Part shown: positions 1 to 7,873 of the stretch, in pieces
Position numbering within the stretch: the first letter of the stretch is position 1
How the letters are laid out: the number at the start of each line of letters is the position of its first letter
Assembly: GCA_964459305.1 (NCBI GenBank)
Contig: CAYWNA010000119.1
Location: forward strand, 1 to 37,216
DNA: 37,216 nt
DNA from: CAYWNA01 sp964459305
Lineage (GTDB): Bacteria > Planctomycetota > Planctomycetia > Pirellulales > Pirellulaceae
Reading direction: 5' to 3'
Notes under the pieces: model-generated
The model's input: the letters and a program-made list of their open reading frames with translations, nothing else
Told to the model about the DNA's origin: nothing
Databases searched by the model: none
Program-made: the position numbers and the translations under genes

Positions 1-290
1 GGATTACGATTAAGAAGGGCCGGTCATACGGTTACTGGGCTGTGAACGCTTACTGCGAAAAGCGTCAGGTCCCCGTACATATCGCGAGACGCGCCGTCAA
101 ACGACCGTTTTCCAGGAGCGGCAGGCAAATCTGGGATCAATCGCAACCGGCACAGTCACATCGACCGACGCGCCTCTATTCACGAAGTTCGAGTGGCCAC
201 ACGTCCCCGCGTCTGGTTTTCGCGGTTCGGGCTCAGTCACGGTTCTGTCGGTGGTTCAAATCGGTGGTCGGTTTTGGATGTGCTCGGCGA
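1..290. other. No supportable gene
   Basis: An open frame runs in from the left edge on the plus strand to about position 377, but its translation is Arg/Ser-rich, low in complexity and overlaps the real minus-strand gene ending at 291. It resembles no family I know. The paired motifs GTCAGGTCCCCGTAC (67-81) and CACACGTCCCCGCG (199-212) look like repeat or transposon debris, but I could not define an element. Confidence 0.3.
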
Positions 291-1967
291 TCAGTCTACG
301 GTTTCTGCGCGCAGGTCTCCGTAGATGACACGGGATCGACCGTCGTCGAGTTTCCATTTGAGCAGGATGGCCGCTGAATCGCCGGGCTCGACCGTGGCCC
401 CGAAGTACTCAGGCTCTCGCTGTTCATTCACCAGCTTCTGATAGAACCCGGCAATACCCACTGCTTTTCGGGATGCCTCCGCCGTAACTCGATGTGCGGC
501 GATGGCGGCTGCTCTGCCGTAAGCACGTTGGATCTTCTTTCGCGCTTCCTCCCGCTCTGCGTCGTCGAGATCGTCAGGGATCCGGTTCAGTTCCGAGGAC
601 ATCTCATCCAGCTTGCTCCATGTTGAACAGGCAAAGAACGCGCCGTGTAGCCAGGGGATATCCAACCGATCGGGATAACCGGCATCCAACGCCGCTCCTA
701 CGAACACAGGGGGCATCCCCTCCGGAAGCTCCTCGCCCCGCTCTTGCATCTCCTTCATCTCTTGCGCCGCCTTCTTCATCTTGTCGATTCCTGTCTTGGC
801 CTTCTCTCTCGATTCCAGCCAGGCGCGCATACCGTCGACAAAAGCGGCTTCGTCTACGTCCGGAAGCGAGGCGGTCTCCGCCTCGGCAATGTCCTCAGGC
901 ACCCTCGGCACGTCTTCCGGCGCGATGTCCTTGACGCTCAAGTCGGCGTAGATCACCTCATAGTCGTTGGTCATCATCGTGGGCTTCCACCAGAAGATGG
1001 GCCGGTTCGGCGCGTTGAGCTTGACGTCTTTGCCAGCGTAGTGCCAATCGTGTTCGGGCGCCAGTTGATTCAGGACGGCGAAGACTCCGCCGAGTTTCCC
1101 CGCAAGCTCGCTCTGGGCCTTCAGCAGTTCGGGAGAGTCTTTGCGGTACTTCTTCTCCAAGGCCGGAGCAATGCGCGGCAGGAATCCGTCGATCCCGTGC
1201 TCGCCCCGCAGCGACGGCGGAAACACACCGCCGTTGTGTTCGGCCACTAGCCCCAGTGTCCTAGCCAGGAAAACGACGGGCTTTTTGGGTAAATCGAGTT
1301 GCATCTCCTGGACGGTGTATCCTTCCGGCACGTCGAGGCTGAAGAGCGATTCGTCCAAGTCGACACCGACTTCGAAGTCGGTCATCACGGTGCGGACCTC
1401 GGTCGCGCCGGACATGACCGACTCGACGCGGATGGGCAGCGACGTCTTCGGATCGGCCCATATCGTGATTTCCGTGGCGCCACTCTGCAGGCGAAAGCCC
1501 TCGGCGCGGCGGCCGTCGACGACTTTGCCGCCAACGGGCTCCGCTCTTGCCGGCCCGCCGCTCTGGGCGTCCATAACGGTCTTTCGCAAGTCCAGGAACG
1601 TCCCGCCTGGACGCCTCCCCGGCGGGGAATTTTTGAGGCTCAATACCATGGCCATCTTTTTCGCCGGAAGCAAGGCAAGCGTCTTGTCCGCACGAAAGTC
1701 GAAGATCGAGATGGACTGCTCGCCCTCGATAGTAGACTCCTTTCGTTCGTGGGACGGCGCCCGGAACATCCCAATCTCATGCATGGTCTTGGCTTCCCCT
1801 TGAGGCAGTTTGACGACCGCGGTCGTCTTCCACCTCGCGCTCCGCACCTTGGTCAATGCTTCGGCAACGTTGGTGAACGCCAGGGCGGTCCCGTTGCCGG
1901 GCGCCAGCCAGGAAATCAGCCCCACCAAGGCAATCAACACGGTAGCAGCCACGGCGATTCTTGTCAT
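291..1967 (-). CDS. Membrane-anchored LolA/RseB-like protein, sigma-factor associated
   Basis: 558-residue protein that I cannot name exactly. Residues 1 to about 24 (MTRIAVAATVLIALVGLISW) form a signal anchor. The next ~220 residues, opening with AFTNVAEALTKVRSARWKTT, have the alternating beta pattern of the LolA/RseB-like half-barrel found in planctomycete proteins encoded beside ECF sigma factors. The C-terminal ~250 residues are charged, probably helical, and rich in Lys/Glu around residue 430. The ATG at 1967 overlaps the stop of the sigma-factor stub as ATGA, implying translational coupling. The same frame stays open to 2210, but that upstream stretch is non-protein-like and antisense to no family, so I start at 1967. 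Usual relatives carry a longer cytoplasmic anti-sigma part before the membrane segment; here it is missing, as if deleted together with the end of the sigma gene. The role in extracytoplasmic stress sensing is inferred from context. Confidence 0.6.
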   Translation of the reverse strand: MTRIAVAATVLIALVGLISWLAPGNGTALAFTNVAEALTKVRSARWKTTAVVKLPQGEAKTMHEIGMFRAPSHERKESTIEGEQSISIFDFRADKTLALLPAKKMAMVLSLKNSPPGRRPGGTFLDLRKTVMDAQSGGPARAEPVGGKVVDGRRAEGFRLQSGATEITIWADPKTSLPIRVESVMSGATEVRTVMTDFEVGVDLDESLFSLDVPEGYTVQEMQLDLPKKPVVFLARTLGLVAEHNGGVFPPSLRGEHGIDGFLPRIAPALEKKYRKDSPELLKAQSELAGKLGGVFAVLNQLAPEHDWHYAGKDVKLNAPNRPIFWWKPTMMTNDYEVIYADLSVKDIAPEDVPRVPEDIAEAETASLPDVDEAAFVDGMRAWLESREKAKTGIDKMKKAAQEMKEMQERGEELPEGMPPVFVGAALDAGYPDRLDIPWLHGAFFACSTWSKLDEMSSELNRIPDDLDDAEREEARKKIQRAYGRAAAIAAHRVTAEASRKAVGIAGFYQKLVNEQREPEYFGATVEPGDSAAILLKWKLDDGRSRVIYGDLRAETVD

Positions 1968-2200
1968 AGGTTTCTGCGCTGCCGAGATCGCACCCGCAAC
2001 AGGCCCAACGCGCGGACGGTAGCCAAGTGCCGAAGCAGTGCAGGCCAATTGCGCACGGGTTCGCGCCGGTCGATCTTCACCGCCTCCAGGAACGTCTCCT
2101 GGATGCAGTCCCATGCGTCTGCATGATTGCCGACGAGGCGGTAGACCGTACGCTGCACGATTCCAGCGTGTTGGCCAACCACCGTTTCCCAATCCGTCAT
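1964..2200 (-). pseudogene. ECF sigma-70 factor, N-terminal stub
   Basis: 78 residues from ATG at 2200, preceded by AGGTG at a workable distance. It starts MTDWETVVGQHAGIVQRTVY and contains NHADAWDCIQETFLEA, the region 2.2 helix of planctomycete ECF sigma factors. It continues with RNWPALLRHLATVRAL, the usual region 2.4/linker, and then stops at TGA (1966-1964) after RVRSRQRRNL. A functional ECF factor needs about 100 further residues including region 4 for -35 recognition, and these are absent. The stop overlaps the downstream ATG as ATGA. Most likely one deletion removed the end of the sigma gene and the start of its partner. A short region-2-only product could still bind RNA polymerase, but nothing here shows that. 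Confidence 0.7.
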
Positions 2201-2364
2201 TCTCAAACACCTGTCAGTAACCGCGGTTCAACACTACTGTCGATCGGAAGGCCCGCAGTGTAACGCAAAATCCTGAATAGCCCCGGATTTCTCACCAATC
2301 ACACAAGACCGACGCAGCCGAATGCGAGCGAAACTGAGCATCATTCGAGAAATGACTGTCGCAT

Positions 2365-2632
2365 CTATTTCTCTCTGATCCACACGCCTTTTTCGGTGCC
2401 TCCGCGCGGTGAAGTCCGGGGGTAGTCGGGATTGAGGGTCATTTCGATCACGCGAACCAGGCGGTCGATGGGAAGCGTCGCCGCGGAGTCTCCGCACCGT
2501 ATACCGCGGAGATGCAGATTTCGCACGGTGCAGTCGCGGTCGGGAGAATTCTGTTGTGCACCATACAGGTGTTGCCGCCGGGTTTGAGACGGATCTCCGC
2601 ATCGGGATCGGCAGTCAGCTTTTGCCCTGGCT
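2365..2632 (-). pseudogene. C-terminal tail of an unrecognised gene
   Basis: Reading the minus strand in the frame that ends at TAG (2367-2365) gives about 90 residues of protein-like sequence, including VRNLHLRGIRCGDSAATLP, then DRLVRVIEMTLNPDYPR, ending GGTEKGVWIREK. There is no start codon or upstream domain in this frame, because it runs directly into the end of the truncated DUF1016 gene at 2633. Codon usage resembles the neighbours, so I read it as the remnant of a gene whose 5' part was lost when the DUF1016 gene was joined to it. I do not recognise the family. Two other overlapping frames (2234-2602 and 2448-2639) are less protein-like. Confidence 0.4.
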
Positions 2633-3412
2633 TCAGCACGCTCCTACCTTGAGATCGATCAGCACGAACGAACGGGTCAACCGGTTGTAAAACACTAGGT
2701 CAATGAAGAAGTGCGTACCGTCGAGCGTGATACGCTGTTGGCGGGCCATGAAGGCGAAGCCTTTGCCCAGTTCCAGCAGGAAGTCCTGTAGCTTGTCCAG
2801 CAAAGCCTGCTCCAAGTCCAATTCCCGAATCTTGTGTGTTGGGGGCAGGCCGGCGAACTCCAGCACGTAGGGGTCTTTGACGAGATCAGACGGTTGGGTG
2901 ATCTCATGCCCTTTCTGGGCGAGCGCGAGGACTCCCTCACGGTCCGTGCTCAGCGCCAACCGCTCGAACAGCAGGGAATCTACCTGCCGCTTTAGTTCGC
3001 GGGTGGACCAACGGGCGGCCACGGCTTCGTTTTCGTAAAATCTTCTGGCATCAGGCTTTTCGACGCGGAGCAGGATACGGTAGTGGGTCCAGGACAATTC
3101 GCGACGCAGTGCGTCACAATTTGGATAGGCGACGTAGAAGTTCCGCATTTGCTGCAAGTTCGTGCGGTCGAATCCTCGCCCGAATTCGGCGGTGAGGCGT
3201 TGCGAGAGCCCAACTAGAAGCTGGCGACCATACTCGGCTCGCTGTTTACCCTCCTGTTCCCCTTCCACAATGGTCTGGCCAATTTCCCAGTATGCCACGA
3301 CCATGGCCGAGTTGATTGCCTGATACGCCCGGCTGCGGGCCTCGGCGAGGATCGTACGAATACGCTCATACGCGCGATCGAGATTGTCCGATGACGAAGT
3401 CAGGTCGGTCAT
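2633..3412 (-). CDS. DUF1016 / YhcG-type PDDEXK nuclease, C-terminally truncated
   Basis: 259 residues from ATG at 3412. The N-terminal DUF1016 domain is intact: SRAYQAINSAMVVAYWEIGQ, then YGRQLLVGLSQRLTAEFGRG, FDRTNLQQMRNFY and LSWTHYRILLRVE. The C-terminal nuclease half is present only up to its core: LLELGKGFAFMARQQRI, then FFIDLVFYNRLTRSFVLIDLKVG, after which it ends AC-stop. Full-length family members run on for roughly 60-90 residues. The catalytic D...DLK part is therefore kept, but the rest of the fold is lost and activity is doubtful. The ATG overlaps the stop of an upstream remnant as ATGA (a tail reading ERRIIDTMKEIKVELEVRA, 3472-3411), so it was once the second gene of a coupled pair. 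DUF1016 genes are frequent in restriction-modification and mobile islands. Its role is unproven. Confidence 0.75.
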   Translation of the reverse strand: MTDLTSSSDNLDRAYERIRTILAEARSRAYQAINSAMVVAYWEIGQTIVEGEQEGKQRAEYGRQLLVGLSQRLTAEFGRGFDRTNLQQMRNFYVAYPNCDALRRELSWTHYRILLRVEKPDARRFYENEAVAARWSTRELKRQVDSLLFERLALSTDREGVLALAQKGHEITQPSDLVKDPYVLEFAGLPPTHKIRELDLEQALLDKLQDFLLELGKGFAFMARQQRITLDGTHFFIDLVFYNRLTRSFVLIDLKVGAC

Positions 3413-3468
3413 GCCCGCACCTCCAGTTCCACTTTGATCTCTTTCATGGTGTCGATGATGCGGCGCTC
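3411..3468 (-). pseudogene. C-terminal remnant of the gene once upstream of DUF1016
   Basis: In the minus strand the frame ERRIIDTMKEIKVELEVRA ends in a TGA that overlaps the DUF1016 start as ATGA. Upstream it meets the TAG that ends the SGNH-hydrolase remnant, so only about 19 codons are left. Too short to assign. The ATGA coupling suggests it was the operon partner of the DUF1016 gene. Confidence 0.35.
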
Positions 3469-3824
3469 CTACTTGAACCAGATTTCCAGCAGACGGCCGA
3501 TGATCTGGCAGCCGCGGTGGTTGGCGTGAACGCGGTCGCCCATGAACCAGCCGTAGGTCTTTCCGCTGTTTTGGATGTACGTCCACCAAGGACCGGTCAT
3601 GTCGAAGAAGGCGCATTTCTCTTCTGCCGCGACCTTTTGCATGTTGTAGCGGAAATTGCTTGTCGTCGTATCGATCTCGCTCCGGCGCATGCAGAAACAC
3701 AGGGCGAACGGCCAACGGTCCTTTTCTCGCGGGTAGAATAGCAGTACCACGCGATGATTCCGCAAACAGCGGTGGCAAGGAAAACCGCTTTGAGCGAGAA
3801 ACTTGGCCTGCCGTTGGAAGTCAT
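3469..3824 (-). pseudogene. Chimeric remnant: membrane-protein N-terminus joined to SGNH-hydrolase tail
   Basis: Two coding scraps in different frames. From ATG 3824 one frame reads MTSNGRPSFSLKAVFLATAV then CGIIAWYCY, the basic-plus-one-helix start typical of small planctomycete membrane proteins; it loses sense after about 35 residues. A second frame, ending at TAG 3471-3469, reads FRYNMQKVAAEEKCAFFDMT, WWTYIQNSGKTYGWFMGDRV and HANHRGCQIIGRLLEIWFK. The segment GDRVHANHRG is the block V (DxxH) of an SGNH/GDSL esterase, carrying the catalytic Asp and His at the C-terminus. The Ser, Gly and Asn blocks are absent. I infer a deletion that fused the beginning of one gene to the end of another. 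Confidence 0.6.
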
Positions 3825-4158
3825 GTCGCAAAGATGAGACGTCGTGCCCAGGATGACTGCCCATCTTACTGCTCGCGGTGGGGGCTGGCAAGTTGATCTA
3901 GCGCGTGTTGATGGTTAGCGCAGAATCAGAGAGTATGCGCGGTGTTTCGATTCGCCTTTGAACGTATGAAACAGGGTCATAGCCCACGCCATGGTTTTTC
4001 GCTTCTGCGGCAATCTGGTAGAATGAAGCCTTCGAGCAATGGCATGCGCATCTTGTGGGTCCCCGCAGCCGGAGTCTACTAGGTTGGGGCATCGGCTGCA
4101 TTAGTACGGGACTCCCCAGTACTTGCGAGTGTCCGCCGCGTGCCGGGAGGCGAAAGCG
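3825..4158. other. Intergenic, no gene seen
   Basis: Open frames here are shadows. A TAGAAT hexamer at 4019-4024 could be the -10 element of the promoter for the radical SAM gene, but no good -35 is visible at 17 bp, so it is only suggestive. The purine-rich GGGAGGCGAAAG just before 4159 is the ribosome binding site that decides that gene's start. Confidence 0.3.
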
Positions 4159-5130
4159 ATGAGGCTGCAATGCGATCTGTGCCCGAAAGGCTGCATTATG
4201 GAGCCGGGCCAGAGCGGCGAATGCCGTATACGCGTGAATGCTGATGGCAAGCTGCTGGCCGTCACTTACGGCCATCCGTGTGCCGTTCATGTGGATCCGG
4301 TGGAAAAGAAGCCGCTGTTTCATTTTCTGCCCGGAACAGGCATCCTCTCGATCGCTACGGTCGGCTGTAATCTGCACTGCAAGAACTGCCAGAACTGGGA
4401 AATCTCGCAAGCGAACCCGGAAGAGACGCCCGCTGCCGAACTGGCCCCCGATGACCTTGCGCGCCTGGCAACGCAACACGACTGCCGGTCGGTGGCGTAC
4501 ACGTACACCGAGCCGTTGGTGTATTACGAATACACGCTGGACAGTTGCCGGTACGTCAAAACGGAAGGGCTGCGCAATGTGCTGGTTACCGCCGGTTACA
4601 TCAACGAAAAGCCCTTGCGACAGCTTTGCGAGTACGTCGATGCGGCCAATATCGACCTGAAGGCCATGTCGGATTCCTTCTATCGCGACATGTGCAAGGC
4701 GACCTTAAAGCCGGTCTTGAACGCGTTGGTCGTCTCCAAATCGCTGGGCGTGGGGATCGAGGTGACGAACCTGGTGATCCCGACGCTGAACGACAGCGAC
4801 AAGATGCTGCGAGATTTGAGCCGCTGGATCGCCCAGAATCTGGGGCGGGAGACGCCATTGCACTTTTCGCGGTTCTTTCCACAGTTTCAAATGAAGAACC
4901 TGCCGCCGACACCTGCCGAGACGCTGGATCGCGCAAAGCAAATCGCCCAAGGCGAGGGGCTTCATCACGTGTACATCGGCAACATCACTCGTCCGGGCGC
5001 AGAGGATACGTTCTGCTCCAACTGCCAAGAGCGGTTGGTGCAGCGTTACAGGTACCGTGTTGCGGAGAACCGGATCGAATCGGGCCGCTGCCCGGACTGC
5101 CAGACGGAGGTATATGGGATATGGGATTAG
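4159..5130 (+). CDS. amrS: AmmeMemoRadiSam system radical SAM enzyme
   Basis: 323 residues from ATG 4159, preceded by GGGAGG 8 bp upstream; an in-frame codon at 4123 is less likely. An N-terminal Cys cluster (CDLCPKGC) is followed by the radical SAM motif VGCNLHCKNCQNW with Cys70, Cys74 and Cys77 as the 4Fe-4S ligands. Next come the family blocks YTYTEPLVYYEYTLD and NVLVTAGYINEKPL, then AANIDLKAMSDSFYRDMCK. A C-terminal CSNCQ...CPDCQ pair forms a likely zinc or second metal site. Length and order fit the COG1180 branch (PflA-like) that accompanies Memo and AMMECR1 proteins. Its biochemical role in that system is unsettled. The next gene starts inside its last codons, and the Memo-AMMECR1 fusion follows, so the three form one transcription unit. 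Confidence 0.9.
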   Translation: MRLQCDLCPKGCIMEPGQSGECRIRVNADGKLLAVTYGHPCAVHVDPVEKKPLFHFLPGTGILSIATVGCNLHCKNCQNWEISQANPEETPAAELAPDDLARLATQHDCRSVAYTYTEPLVYYEYTLDSCRYVKTEGLRNVLVTAGYINEKPLRQLCEYVDAANIDLKAMSDSFYRDMCKATLKPVLNALVVSKSLGVGIEVTNLVIPTLNDSDKMLRDLSRWIAQNLGRETPLHFSRFFPQFQMKNLPPTPAETLDRAKQIAQGEGLHHVYIGNITRPGAEDTFCSNCQERLVQRYRYRVAENRIESGRCPDCQTEVYGIWD

Positions 5131-5315
5131 CACGTCGGCGATTTGTGAAGTTCATCGGGGGTGCTGCGGTGGGACTGGCCATCCCGGCTGGGTGGCTGGC
5201 CGCACGCATCGTTCCGACGCGATGTGTTCTGGCGGTACGCAGTCGCCTGTATCCGGGACCGTTGAAGCGACTGAACCACACCGACATCAAGCGGCCCGGG
5301 CGATGGGCGGGTTAG
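5121..5315 (+). CDS. Small Tat-signal protein of the AmmeMemoRadiSam cluster
   Basis: 64 residues starting MGLARRRFVKFIGGAAVGLA. The ARRRFVKF segment followed by a hydrophobic stretch to about residue 30 is a twin-arginine-type export signal or uncleaved anchor. The remaining ~35 residues are basic and end TDIKRPGRWAG. There is no enzymatic domain. It overlaps the radical SAM gene by 10 bp, with GGAGG at 5106-5110 as its ribosome binding site, so it is translationally coupled. The next open frame can begin 5 bp after its stop. I have the impression that similar short proteins ending in a W-A-G tail occur beside this radical SAM enzyme in other planctomycetes, but cannot verify it. A plausible role is a membrane tether or metallated small partner; this is inference. 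Confidence 0.6.
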   Translation: MGLARRRFVKFIGGAAVGLAIPAGWLAARIVPTRCVLAVRSRLYPGPLKRLNHTDIKRPGRWAG

Positions 5316-5319
5316 TGAC

Positions 5320-7203
5320 TTGGCCGACAGCATGTGCGCGTGGTGCGAGCACCTCTTGAAATCCGAAATCCGAAGCACGAAATCCGAAATAAATCCAAGA
5401 ATCAAAGCAAGAATGTTCAAAACGAAGAGACGTTCGTGCACGAATGGCAGAGCCCTTGCTTGGCAATTACTTTCCTTCGCGCGAATGACGATGCTTGCCC
5501 ACACATGCCGTGGCGTTCGGGCGTTGCTGTTTTGGTCCTTTCGATTTCCGATTTTGAATTTGTTTCGGATTTCGGATTTCGGGTTTCGGATTTGGTTGCG
5601 GCCCATTTGGGCCTGTGGGCTGTGCGCGGTCGTGGGTCTCATTGCGTGTGACCGCACCGGTTCGGTCGACGGCAGCACGCCGCCAATCCACACAGCGGTG
5701 GCTGCGGAAACCGGATCGTCCGACGATTCGGATTCCACGGCGACCCGCCGCGTTTTTTCTTCGCCGCTGGCGGGCAGGTGGTTCGAAGCAGACAAGCAGA
5801 AGCTGACGGCCGAAATCGACGAGTATTTGTCCAAGGCATCCGGTGAGTCGTTGAAGAACGTGTGTGCAGTCGTCCTCCCGCACGCCGGCTACCGCTATTC
5901 CGGGCAGACGGCCGCCTTTGCGCTCGGTCGGCTCCGAGGGCACTCGTTCGACCGCGTGGTGGTGATAGGGCCGAGTCACCGGGTCCCGATGGAAAACGTG
6001 GTCAGCGTGCCTGACTTCACACACTACGCAACGCCGATGGGCGAAGTGCCTTTGGATCGCGAGTTCATCGCCGAATTGCGGAAACACCCGGAATTTCAGA
6101 ACGTCCCCCATGCGCACGATGGCGAGCACAGTGTGCAGATCGAAGTGCCGATGTTGCAGCGTGCCTTGGGCAGCTTCCGTCTCGTGCCCGTTGTCGTGGG
6201 ACAACTGGACCGGTCCGCAGTGCAGAAGATCGCCGCCGCCCTACGAGGGCTTGTCGATCAGAAGACGCTGGTCGTGGCCAGTAGCGACTTTACGCATTAC
6301 GGGCCCAACTTCGACTACGTACCCTTTGAAGACAACGTGCCGGAGAATCTGAAGAAGCTCGACGCAGGCGCGATCGAGCGAATTGGCAAGAGGGATGTGA
6401 ACGGCTTCTTCGACTACATCGAGCAAACGGGAGCAACCGTGTGCGGCCGGTATGCGATTGGGATAATGCTTTCGATGCTGCCCGCGGATGCGGAAATGCA
6501 CGTCGTGCACTACGACACGTCGGGGCAAATTACCGGCGACTATTCAAATTCGGTCAGCTATTACTCCGTTGCTTTCTGTGGCAAATGGCCCGAAGCCAAA
6601 CCGGTTGCGCGTCGGCCCGAAGCCACCGATCTGTCGGCCACCGACAAGACAAATCTGCTCAAGCTGGCTCGCGCGACGCTGACCTACGGGCTGGAAAACG
6701 GGAAGGTGCCCACGACCGATCAGCTCGATGTGGAGATCACGCCGGCCGCCAAGCGCATTTCCGGCGCGTTCGTGACGTTGCACAAGAAGGGCCAGTTGCG
6801 TGGTTGCATCGGCGAGATCTTCCCGAGCCGCCCGCTGTACAGGGCTGTCATAATGCAAGCCATCAACGCCGGGCTGAACGACCGCCGTTTCCCGCAGGTC
6901 AAGGCGTCCGAACTGGATGACATCGATTTCGAAATTTCGGTGCTAACGCCGCCGCAGCCGGTCGCGTCGGCCGCCGACATCGTCGTCGGAAAGCACGGCG
7001 TTGTATTGAAGAAGGCCGGGCGTTCGGCCGTGTTCCTGCCACAGGTCGCCATCGAACAGGGTTGGGACCGGGAGACCATGTTGACGGAACTCTCGCAGAA
7101 AGCGGGCTTGCCAGGCGATGCGTGGCGCGAGGGCGCCTCGTTCGAAGTTTTCGAGGCGATCGTGTTCGGCGAGAAAGAAAAACTGGCGGAGAAGGAACGG
7201 TAG
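5320..7203 (+). CDS. Memo-AMMECR1 fusion lipoprotein (AmmeMemoRadiSam proteins B+A)
   Basis: The open frame from TTG 5320 gives 627 residues, but the start is uncertain. Residues ~13-92 are translated from a palindromic repeat (about 5358-5593), and a lipoprotein signal (RPIWACGLCAVVGLIAC, lipobox LIAC) follows, so TTG 5596 could be the true start with Cys110 lipidated. The Memo domain spans ~145-410 with PHAGYRYSGQTAAFALG, VVVIGPSHRVP, the SVQIEVPMLQ block and SSDFTHYGPNFDYVPF, which hold the conserved His/Asp/Glu set of this LigB-like fold. The AMMECR1 domain spans ~440-620 and has its signature GQLRGCIGEIFPSRPLY. Memo and AMMECR1 are separate genes in many genomes; here they are fused and exported. 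With amrS and the Tat-type peptide this suggests part of the system works at the cell envelope. The molecular function is unknown. Confidence 0.85.
   Translation: MADSMCAWCEHLLKSEIRSTKSEINPRIKARMFKTKRRSCTNGRALAWQLLSFARMTMLAHTCRGVRALLFWSFRFPILNLFRISDFGFRIWLRPIWACGLCAVVGLIACDRTGSVDGSTPPIHTAVAAETGSSDDSDSTATRRVFSSPLAGRWFEADKQKLTAEIDEYLSKASGESLKNVCAVVLPHAGYRYSGQTAAFALGRLRGHSFDRVVVIGPSHRVPMENVVSVPDFTHYATPMGEVPLDREFIAELRKHPEFQNVPHAHDGEHSVQIEVPMLQRALGSFRLVPVVVGQLDRSAVQKIAAALRGLVDQKTLVVASSDFTHYGPNFDYVPFEDNVPENLKKLDAGAIERIGKRDVNGFFDYIEQTGATVCGRYAIGIMLSMLPADAEMHVVHYDTSGQITGDYSNSVSYYSVAFCGKWPEAKPVARRPEATDLSATDKTNLLKLARATLTYGLENGKVPTTDQLDVEITPAAKRISGAFVTLHKKGQLRGCIGEIFPSRPLYRAVIMQAINAGLNDRRFPQVKASELDDIDFEISVLTPPQPVASAADIVVGKHGVVLKKAGRSAVFLPQVAIEQGWDRETMLTELSQKAGLPGDAWREGASFEVFEAIVFGEKEKLAEKER
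5358..5593 (+). repeat. Palindromic repeat element inside the Memo-AMMECR1 leader
   Basis: The left arm contains tandem variants of GAAATCCGAAATCCGAAGCA and AATCCGAAATAAATCC. The right arm contains the complement, TTTCGGATTTCGGATTTCGG and GTTTCGGATTT. Inner matches (TTCAAAACGAAG against GTTTTGGTCC) extend the fold. Such (GAAATCC)-type long palindromes are dispersed in planctomycete genomes. It lies in an open frame and supplies about 80 codons before the lipoprotein signal. Confidence 0.75.
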
Positions 7204-7261
7204 CGTGGGCCCGCTCGTTTGGTGGCGATTCGACGCGCGTGGACTTGGCCAATCCTTCGCC

Positions 7262-7813
7262 CTACTCGCCGCTCGCTTCGTCGGTGAGATCGACGTAGGA
7301 GTTGGTCAGCAAATCGCTCGAATCGATGCCGAATTGCTCGCGTAGGTATTTCACTTGAGCATTGCCTTCGGCCTCGCTCACATCCGGTCCCAAGACCGCC
7401 TCGAATTCCAGGAACTCGCCCAAGTTCGCCACTTGGTCCAGATGAATTCGAACGTTGTGGTAGAGGTAGATTTCGCGATGCTTCTCCACAACTTGCCGAA
7501 CGCCCAAGGCGGCACCAAGTGACTGTTTGGCCGCAGCGGGGTCTTCCACAGGCATGAGACAGTAGTTGCTGGCCTTTGGCTCGCTCTGATCCGGCCGATT
7601 GTACCAGATCAACTCGGCCCGCTCGCGACCGATTTCGCGCAGTTTGAGCCGCCCCTCTCGGCAGTAGAAATAGGTATCAACTTGGCGCTGGTCTTCCAGC
7701 CGCTCGGTGGCTAGACCGCTGGCGATTTCCCGCGCCGTTTCCAAAGATACCAGACGGGCCTTCAGCTCGATATTGCTTCTGGGTGCCACCGGAATGTCAG
7801 AACTGCCGATCAT
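7262..7813 (-). CDS. CYTH-domain protein (class IV adenylate cyclase / triphosphatase family)
   Basis: 183 residues. The CYTH tunnel signature is at the N-terminus, NIELKAR (ExKxR), followed by VDTYFYCREGRLKLREIG, the second basic/acidic strand pair, and ERAELIWYNRPDQ. Near the C-terminus comes HLDQVANLGEFLEFEAVL, the acidic strand that binds metal. This fold hydrolyses or cyclises triphosphates with two divalent metals. From sequence alone I cannot tell adenylate cyclase (CyaB type) from inorganic or thiamine triphosphatase. It is third in a minus-strand run after mfd and a PpiC-type protein, with a 60-bp gap, so it is probably cotranscribed. It converges with the Memo-AMMECR1 gene. Confidence 0.8.
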   Translation of the reverse strand: MIGSSDIPVAPRSNIELKARLVSLETAREIASGLATERLEDQRQVDTYFYCREGRLKLREIGRERAELIWYNRPDQSEPKASNYCLMPVEDPAAAKQSLGAALGVRQVVEKHREIYLYHNVRIHLDQVANLGEFLEFEAVLGPDVSEAEGNAQVKYLREQFGIDSSDLLTNSYVDLTDEASGE

Positions 7814-7873
7814 GTCGAACAGTATAACAGCAGATCGAGGCGAACGTTAGAGCCTCGGCGTGTGGCTTGTCCG

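Noticed and set aside
7262..7813. Definite naming as adenylate cyclase CyaB
   Set aside because: CYTH motifs do not separate cyclase from triphosphatase activity.
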